Source: Ophiura sarsii
Lineage: Eukaryota; Echinodermata; Ophiuroidea; Amphilepidida; Ophiuridae
Direction: 5' to 3'
DNA: 64,000 nucleotides
NCBI GenBank assembly: GCA_035610835.1
Contig: CM069446.1
Span: 51,127,625-51,191,624 of the forward strand
Shown here: piece by piece, positions 56,394 through 64,000 of the stretch
Layout: the number at the start of each line of letters is the position of its first letter
How positions within the stretch are numbered: the stretch's first letter is position 1
The notes under the pieces: generated by a model
What the model was told of the DNA's origin: nothing
Seen by the model: only the letters and a program-made list of their open reading frames with translations
Database searches by the model: none
Translations under genes and position numbers: made by a program

Positions 56394-58969
56394 CCTTTTT
56401 GTGCTAGCTATCACGATAGCTAGCTCTTATAGCCTGAAATAAAATCAATATTACAAGTACGCGCTATTTATAATGACTTCGAGTCACTTGGTTCAGGAAA
56501 CCGTGACCAAATCGGTATAATTATCGAACGGGTCCAGCCAAATGACACTCTCATACGGGTATATTGGTTGATCGAGAAGTGTGACGCTTGGATGCTATTG
56601 TGTATTGCATCAGGGTCACTTACAAGCGCCGCCGAATCCAGCTGTGTCCATGGCTTTGATTGGACGAGAGATGTGTTCAGTTGTTTAGCGCCCGGGGTGA
56701 AATTTTGAGATGTTGTCCGCAGTTGTTTGCCTAGCCTGTGTAAAGTATATTTACTCCGATAGGTAAACAAAGCGATAAATATCCACTAGCTTGTGGCAAT
56801 GTAAGTATTTCTAAAGAAATGGAGGGGGGAAGCATGGTTGACTTAATACATGATTAAGAATTCCTATTTATTATTATTATTCATTGGTTGTCCACACTGT
56901 ATTAAAATACAAGTCTCACTCATAAATTTAAGGTTAGGATTGCTATCGCGCTTGAAGCAAACAAACTGATGAATAAATCATCAAATTTCAAAATATATAA
57001 TGCAGTTCTCATAAAATTAACTTATATTAAATTACTAGGTAATAAATACACTCTCAAAATAATGGGGGGGGGGGGGGGGGGCTCAAGGAAGTAACCTTAG
57101 GAATTTTGTGAGTGCTGTAATTATTGAACTATGACTCAAATGTCTATAAAAGTACATTAGGAACACACCATTAGATACTCAGGGTGGGGGTGGGGGGGGG
57201 GGGGGGGCGTTGCATGGAAGTTTAAAAAAACACCACTTTGCCCACTATCCAGGAAAAAACAACAACTTTGCCCACCAACCAGGAAAAAACAACAACTTTG
57301 CCCACCAACCAGGAAAAGAAGAAAAAAGATGACTCACCCAACTCACCCAACTCAAAAATTAAAAAAAAGAAATTTCGCCTACTTCGGTGGCCAAAAATAA
57401 AAAATCGATCGACCCCCAACTTCCATGCCCCCCTCCCCCGAAAATCAAATGGTGCGTCCCTTATGTCTGTTATTTTGTTATTCAACGAAAGCCGTTTAAA
57501 AACTATTGTACTTTTTAATTCACTATTGAGCAAATATACCTCTGACAATCTGTGTTGATTTTTACAACACTTATACCAATAAAGCCTATGGAGAGGGTGG
57601 TTCTAAAATGTTTACTCTCGTGTTTGCCAAAGATGGAGATATCGTTTATAACTGCACAAACAAATCATACTGGGTAGTTAATTTCCATTCTTTGGTAGGC
57701 TTAATGAAATAAATACAAAATTGGCGGTCGTTTTATGAGTTTTGAAGTCAATTGATTTCATGGACTGTTTGCGACATATGGGCGTAGCCAGGAGGCTTGT
57801 CATCCCGGGGGCACGAGAGTGGCGTGGGGTCCAGGGCCCACATTACATAAGGGCCCCGGCCCGGTAGGTCCTGGGACAAAGCCTCTGCTGCAGGTGATTA
57901 GGATTGGTATTGATTCCCCACGACGAGAAACGCCATGAAATTGGAGATAAGTATATAAAACCCTTTAACTCCCCTGAATTGTTAATTGCACCCCCCCCCC
58001 CGAATGACCCTTGGTGGGTTACCTGTAGCTACGCCGCCAATGAATGCACACAACAAGATCAAATGACCGTTTCATTTCTTCCAAATTTCTTTTTAATTCA
58101 CGAATTGGGCAGAGCTCCAAACTGAGAAATAGCCCAAACCCTAATTGGAGGTGATTCTTGTAAATAATTAATTTTCAGAGTGTTTATAACATTAATGTGA
58201 AAGTTTCAGATTAAAAATTCAAACCAAAAAATACAAAATACAAAAATACAAATAAAAGTACATCGTTAGTACATTATAAGTACATCTTTAAAGGATGATA
58301 TCTCAGTTTGGAGTTTTCATAAAGACTATAACTGAAAAATTATATAACTCCGCTTAAAAAAAGAGTACCATTGTTAAGCGGAAGATCTCTACTACAATAA
58401 TCAAATACAAGCTCAATTTTGATATCTTGCCTAATTGTGTCTGATTTTCACATATATAGGCCTACGGACAACTACTGCAAATTTGTCTTCATATTCATTA
58501 CTTGATATCATGCCCAAATTTGCCAATACGTCCACTGCCTGCTCTTGTGCCAATACTGATTACCCAATAACATGTCATTATTCTACCAAATGCTTTCCTA
58601 AAAAATATCAAAGTCTTTCATTTGTACTAGCACTTCCCCTTTAAAGGTTTTTTTTAACGTTTCCACAGTGCATGGAACACTCGTGTTTTTATTTTCTTAA
58701 TCATAACATATTTATAACACTAGAGCGGTTCTCGGCTTTCGCGGTTCTCGGGTTTGGCGGTTGGTGGATTTGAATGGTAAAATGATTTTGGACAAAACCT
58801 AGCTGGGTCGTGTGGGTTTGGTGTAGTGTATAGTTGTATATGTTGAAGTCAACTTATTTTGTTCTGCCTGTTGACATATTTTTTGGAAGATATATGATTA
58901 TATGCGGCACTACAAGTAGGCTTCATAAATGTGAAAGAGCTATGTATAGGATTAATGTCTTTAAGTATT
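56394..58969. other. No gene; G tracts and a 27-bp triplicate
   Basis: G runs lie at 57064-57081 and 57192-57207. TTTGCCCACCAACCAGGAAA-type units repeat three times at 57237-57318. GGGCGTAGCCAGGAGG (57780) and GTAGCTACGCCGCC (58026) may be worn hAT-like ends. The open frames (up to about 118 codons) are unsupported. Confidence 0.5.
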
Positions 58970-60483
58970 TATCAGTGAATATTTTGATCCTGGACTCGAC
59001 AGAGTCCAACTTTGTTTCCACTATGTCATTTTGGATTACTTCTAATTGTAAAACAGTTCAAAAAGACGAAAACTCTAGTGCAAGCAATCGTAATTGGCAC
59101 AGAGAGACTGTAAAGACATGTCGGGTTGGTTTGGTGGGAGGGGTTGGATGGTGGTTGGGGTGGGGGTTTGGTAGTGGTTGGGTTGGTTGATGTTTGGGGG
59201 AGGGGGAGGGGTCGGTGGGATAGTCCCCGGGGATAGTCAGTGGCAAGCAGAATTTAATAGCGAGTAGGACTACTGATATTTGACCATTATTCGCGGGCGT
59301 TGATTGAGTTAAATGTCGAGTTGGGTGGGGGTCTGGTGGTGGTGGTGGGGTGGGGGTGGTTGGGTGGGTGGGTGGGTGGGTGGTTGGGTGGTTGGGTGGG
59401 TGGGTGGGTTGGGTGGGGTGGTGTTGGGGTGGGGGTAGGTGTGATATTCAGTTCCGAAGAAATCGGTCTGATAACAACGGAACGCTTAAAAAAAAAGTTG
59501 GTTTGGTTAAGAGAGTAGAACAATTTAAAGTGAAATAAATTGAAGAAAAAAAGAAAAAAAATTGAAAATAAAATTTTGAATTTTCGTTTATTTTCGTAGG
59601 GGGTGTTCTGTCAGTGTTTTGGTATGATCAACTTGCACAAAAACCGTGTGATTTTTTTTTTAAAATTCAAGTTCTGATTCACAACTCTCCCCTCGCTTAA
59701 CAATAGGCCTAACTTAAAATGAAATTGCCTCTAAGCCGACGCTTGCATCGGTCCGGCACCGGTGACGATCGCCCTACCCCCCCCCCCCCCTTCCCGCTAA
59801 CATTGCCTCTAAGTCTGATGTGCGTATGTAATGTCCTCCGCCAGCCAATTTATTACCCATACCTGATACCTAGTAAACATTATTTCCTCTACGGCCAGAG
59901 ATGCGCATCCGTTCACCGCCAGTGCCCCCCCCCCCCCCCCCGCCTCCGACCACCCACCCACCCACCCCCCCCTATAACACGCCACATCAGATTTCCACCG
60001 CACACCGTCGACATTACCTATATATACCTTAAGCAACGTTCATCAGGATACGTCAAAACACCGCCAAATCCCTCCCTTCCTAGGCAATGTCTTGCTAGAC
60101 GTCCCGTAACTGATGTGCACATGCTCATATCAATTAAAATGTGTTGTCGTACATGTCGTAGTACACGGTTTATTCCTTATGGGACGCCTAGCAAGATATA
60201 GCCCCTTCCTAGTTGGCTGGCGCGGCATCGATTGTGAAGGTCTTTCTAATTGACAAACACAAAAATTCAGATTTTTTGTTTAAAAATAGAACATACCATT
60301 GTTCAGGAGATAATGAGTTTTCAAGATGTGTTGCTTATACAACATCATGCCGCGTGGCGAAAATGTTTTAAGTGATTTTTTCCTTATTTTAATTTTTTTT
60401 TACGATACAATAATCATAGATTACTCGAATGTGAATTAAAAGTACACTTAATTTAGTCCAACATGAAACTATCTCTTGTTATT
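58970..60483 (+). repeat. Segmental duplication, copy A (1514 bp)
   Basis: Nearly identical to 60740-62510. It contains a GGGT-rich low-complexity block (about 59317-59445) with many runs of three or more G, able in principle to form G-quadruplexes, and two long C runs (59777-59790 and 59925-59941). Copy A lacks about 255 bases present in copy B after GTGATATTCAGTT. Confidence 0.95.
59719..60201 (+). CDS. Uncertain ORF, 160 codons, in duplicated block
   Basis: It opens MKLPLSRRLHRSGTGDDRP and is otherwise proline-rich where it crosses C runs, with four Cys near the end. No domain, signal peptide or family resemblance is visible. The paralogous frame at 61755-62228 stays open despite three indels in the C runs. 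I give it little weight: low-complexity sequence often keeps frames open. Confidence 0.15.
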   Translation: MKLPLSRRLHRSGTGDDRPTPPPPFPLTLPLSLMCVCNVLRQPIYYPYLIPSKHYFLYGQRCASVHRQCPPPPPRLRPPTHPPPPITRHIRFPPHTVDITYIYLKQRSSGYVKTPPNPSLPRQCLARRPVTDVHMLISIKMCCRTCRSTRFIPYGTPSKI

Positions 60484-60737
60484 AGATAGTTTACCCTGAA
60501 TTTTCCCTGAAAGTATTAACTATTATCAGATGGAAGTATTAACGATTAGCACACCGAAGTATTAACTATTATCACAGGGCTGTATTAACGATTAGCACAC
60601 CAAAACCTTATTAGATAGTTTACCCTGAATTTTCCCTGAAAGTATTAACTATTATCAGATGGAAGTATTAACGATTAGCACACCGAAGTATTAACTATTA
60701 TCACAGGGCTGTATTAACGATTAGCACACCAAAACCT
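60482..60737 (+). repeat. 128-bp tandem duplication with inner repeats
   Basis: Two copies start at 60482 and 60610 (TTAGATAGTTTACCCTGAAT). Each contains four AGTATTAACTATTATCA or TATTAACGATTAGCACACC-like inner units. Confidence 0.95.
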
Positions 60738-60739
60738 TA

Positions 60740-62510
60740 TATCAGTGAATATTTTGATCCTGGACTCGACAGAGTCCAACTTTGTTTCCACTATGTCATT
60801 TTGGATTACTTCTAATTGTAAAACAGTTCAAAAAGACGAAAACTCTAGTGCAAGCAATCGTAATTGGCACAGAGAGACTGTAAAGACATGTCGGGTTGGT
60901 TTGGTGGGAGGGGTTGGATGGTGGTTGGGGTGGGGGTTTGGTAGTGGTTGGGTTGGTTGATGTTTGGGGGAGGGGGAGGGGTCGGTGGGATAGTCCCCGG
61001 GGATAGTCAGTGGCAAGCAGAATTTAATAGCGAGTAGGACTACTGATATTTGACCATTATTCGCGGGCGTTGATTGAGTTAAATGTCGAGTTGGGTGGGG
61101 GTCTGGTGGTGGTGGTGGGGTGGGGGTGGTTGGGTGGGTGGGTGGGTGGGTGGTTGGGTGGTTGGGTGGGTGGGTGGGTTGGGTGGGGTGGTGTTGGGGT
61201 GGGGGTAGGTGTGATATTCAGTTGCAGGCAGAATTTAATAGCGAGTAGGCCTACTGGTGTTTCACCATTATTTTTAATTACAAGCTCATCGCAGTTAAGT
61301 CGCGGGCGGGCGCTGATTGCGTTAAATGTTTCGCGTAATTCAATGCTCTGATTTTACATTGATTTTGCTGGTCAGCACGGGCATCTAAATTCACTGATGA
61401 AGACGCGTCATGTTGAATATGGGCCTAATACAAAAGTGTAAGTCTACGCGAAACCTTTTTTTTAATTTTTTTTTTTTTAAGTCCCGTTCCGAAGAAATCG
61501 GTCTGATAACAACGGAACGCTTAAAAAAAAAAGTTGGTTTGGTTAAGAGAGTAGAACAATTTAAAGTGAAATAAATTGAAGAAAAAAAGAAAAAAAATTG
61601 AAAATAAAATTTTGAATTTTCGTTTATTTTCGTAGGGGGTGTTCTGTCAGTGTTTTGGTATGATCAACTTGCACAAAAACCGTGTGATTTTTTTTTTTAA
61701 ATTCAAGTTCTGATTCACAACTTTCCCCTCGCTTAACAATAGGCCTAACTTAAAATGAAATTGCCTCTAAGCCGACGCTTGCATCGGTCCGGCACCGGTG
61801 ACGATCGCCCTACCCCCCCCTTCCCGCTAACATTGCCTCTAAGTCTGATGTGCGTATGTAATGTCCTCCGCCAGCCAATTTATTACCCATACCTGATACC
61901 TAGTAAACATTATTTCCTCTACGGCCAGAGATGCGCATCCGTTCACCGCCAGTGCCCCCCCCACGCCTCCGACCACCCACCCACCCCCCCCCCCCCCCCT
62001 ATAACACGCCACATCAGATTTCCACCGCACACCGTCGACATTACCTATATATACCTTAAGCAACGTTCATCAGGATACGTCAAAACACCGCCAAATCCCT
62101 CCCTTCCTAGGCAATGTCTTGCTAGACGTCCCGTAACTGATGTGCACATGCTCATATCAATTAAAATGTGTTGTCGTACATGTCGTAGTACACGGTTTAT
62201 TCCTTATGGGACGCCTAGCAAGATATAGCCCCTTCCTAGTTGGCTGGCGCGGCATCGATTGTGAAGGTCTTTCTAATTGACAAACACAAAAATTCAGATT
62301 TTTTGTTTAAAAATAGAACATACCATTGTTCAGGAGATAATGAGTTTTCAAGATGTGTTGCTTATACAACATCATGCCGCGTGGCGAAAATGTTTTAAGT
62401 GATTTTTTCCTTATTTTAAATTTTTTTTACGATACAATAATCATAGATTACTCGAATGTGAATTAAAAGTACACTTAATTTAGTCCAACATGAAACTATC
62501 TCTTGTTATT
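60740..62510 (+). repeat. Segmental duplication, copy B (1771 bp)
   Basis: Matches copy A from TATCAGTGAATATTTTGATC to ATCTCTTGTTATT. The extra segment (about 61222-61480) begins with a diverged third copy of CAGAATTTAATAGCGAGTAG, also present at 59251 and 61020, so copy A probably lost it. Its uncertain 157-codon frame is 61755-62228. Confidence 0.95.
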
Positions 62511-62804
62511 TGTATTTGAAGAATGGAAGTACCTGAATATTACATATCAATAGTATTATATTAGGGCCTCTTAATGGATGGCCGACTGAAGATAGTGATG
62601 TTACATTTTAAAAAGGATGGCATATTTACCTGCTATGTGGACGATTTCTTCATCTCCTAAGCTGGCGGCGTACACAATTGTGTGATGGTTGGTATTAATT
62701 ATGGGCATTTGGAATAACACTACGTCTGTGGTGAACCCTGATTTACACCACGGACGAAGTGGTATTCCAGTGAACCGTCATTGTGATATAGCCCACTCTT
62801 CTAC
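62511..62804. other. No gene; one hairpin
   Basis: GGAATAACACTACGTC and GACGAAGTGGTATTCC (62711-62768) form an imperfect hairpin that also pairs GTGGTG with CACCAC. Confidence 0.7.
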
Positions 62805-64000
62805 TCCTATTTACAGATGACAGTTCACCCAGTAGAAGTCTGGACACTGGCATATATGTCTTGTCCGCCATTTACATAACCATTTATACATTTGTATTGT
62901 ATGTCACTGCCATCGTTGTATGCCACTCCTGTTGACTATTGGTAGATGCCACTTATGCGATGTGTTCCATGCACACCCTGCTCACCGAGTAGAAGTCTGG
63001 ACACTGGCATATTTGCCTTGTCCGCCATTTAAATCACCATTTATTCAGTAGTCTGAATAGTATTGTATGTCACTGCCATCGTTGTATGCCACTCGTGTTG
63101 ACTAGGCCTATTGGCAGATGCCACTTATGCGATGTGTTTCATACACTGGCGTATATGCTTGTCCTCACCATATTTGTCTTGTCCGCCATTTACATCACCA
63201 TTTCTACAATAGTCTTGAATGTGACTGCCATCATTTTATGCCACTCCTGTTGACTATTGGTAGATGCCACTTATGCGATGTGTTCCATGCACACCCTGCT
63301 CACCTAGTAGAAGTCTGGAGACTGGCATATTTGTCTTGTCCGCCACTTACATCACCATCTATTCAGTAGTCTGAATAGTCTTGTATGTCACTCCCATCGT
63401 TGTATGCCACTCCTGTTGACTACGAGATGCCACTTATGCGATGTGTTCCATGCACAACCTGCTCACCCAGTAGAAGTCTGGACACTGGCATATATGTCTT
63501 GTCCGCAATTTACATCACCATCTTAGAGTAGTCTTAATAGTCTTGTATGTCACTGCCATCGTTTATACCACTCCTATTGACTTTTGGTAGATGCCACTTA
63601 TGCGATGTGTTCCATGCACACTCTGCTCACCCAATATAAGTCTGGAGACTGGCCTATTTGTCTTGTCCGCGATGTACAACACCATCTATACGGTAGTCTG
63701 AATAGTCTTGTATGTCACTGCCATCGTCTAATGCGACGCCTGTTGACTATTGGTAGATGCCACTTATGCGATGTGTTCCATGCACACCCTGCTCACCCAG
63801 TAGAAGTCTGGACACTGGCATATATGTCTTGTCCGCAATTTACATCACCATCTTAGAGTAGTCTTAATAGTCTTGTATGTCACTGCCATCGTTTATACCA
63901 CTCCTATTGACTTTTGGTAGATGCCACTTATGCGATGTGTTCCATGCACACTCTGCTCACCCAATATAAGTCTGGAGACTGGCATAATTTGTCTTGTCCG
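62805..64000 (+). repeat. ~165-bp satellite array, continues past window end
   Basis: TAGATGCCACTTATGCGATG recurs at about 62943, 63115, 63263, 63425, 63590, 63754 and 63920. From 63425 on, units alternate between a CCAGTAGAAGTCTGGACAC type and a CCAATATAAGTCTGGAGAC type, forming a dimer of about 330 bp. The 83- and 90-codon open frames are translations of the repeat. Confidence 0.95.

Noticed and set aside
57222..57558. Open frames on both strands with repeated VGKVVVFSW or NQEKTTTLPT
   Set aside because: Translation of a 27-bp triplicate repeat followed by low-complexity sequence.
59287..61351. Glycine/valine/tryptophan-rich and proline/threonine/histidine-rich frames
   Set aside because: Translations of the GGGT-rich blocks and their complement, repeated in both duplicate copies.
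63118..63856. Two open frames of 83 and 90 codons sharing DATYAMCSMHT-like words
   Set aside because: They follow the 165-bp satellite period and start or stop wherever single units differ.

Overview
The window looks like nuclear DNA of an animal, most likely a marine invertebrate deuterostome such as an echinoderm. I cannot name the species. The reasons are spliced genes with GT-AG (and one GC-AG) introns, an LGR-type leucine-rich-repeat GPCR, two SLC16/monocarboxylate-transporter-like genes, CR1/L2-like LINE remnants, a tRNA-derived SINE, and very many short inverted-repeat (MITE and foldback) elements. The sequence is AT-rich, repeat-dense and gene-poor. It holds one 100-base assembly gap (25386-25485).

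Only three protein genes are convincing. A single-exon LRR-GPCR of up to 1120 residues lies on the minus strand (25699-29061). Two four-exon MFS/SLC16-like transporters of 413 residues each (39520-43393 and 49799-55743) lie head-to-tail and differ at 11 residues. Their frame requires a GC donor at intron 1 in both copies. Broken coding remnants are a LINE reverse transcriptase (37152-38455, minus), a LINE C-terminal tail (18205-18570, plus) and a possible MFS exon fragment (38458-38595, minus).

Layout. 0-5 kb: MITE, SINE and a ~340-bp satellite interrupted by a MITE with a clean TA target-site duplication. 5-16 kb: mostly unannotatable AT-rich DNA with TIR elements and a diverged hairpin-repeat array. 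16.3-19.5 kb: a 76-bp near-perfect palindrome, an array of hairpin repeats with compensatory stem changes, and a 153-bp foldback. 20-21.3 kb: a 46-bp minisatellite with a G-T-T higher-order order, followed by a 222-bp direct duplication. 22-25 kb: MITEs. 25.7-29 kb: the GPCR. 29.6-37 kb: MITEs of several target-site classes. 37-56 kb: LINE remnant and the duplicated transporter locus, with a pair of hammerhead-ribozyme-like direct repeats and large foldback elements between the two genes. 59-62.5 kb: a 1.5-1.8 kb tandem segmental duplication. 62.8-64 kb: a 165-bp satellite running off the window end.

The genes do not form a pathway visible from sequence. The GPCR would be a surface receptor and the transporters would move small organic solutes. 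The most informative content is the repeat record. The two transporter copies act as empty sites for each other's insertions. Three further elements sit in repeats whose uninterrupted copies are also present. The hairpin array and the ribozyme-like repeats are the best candidates for undescribed biology.
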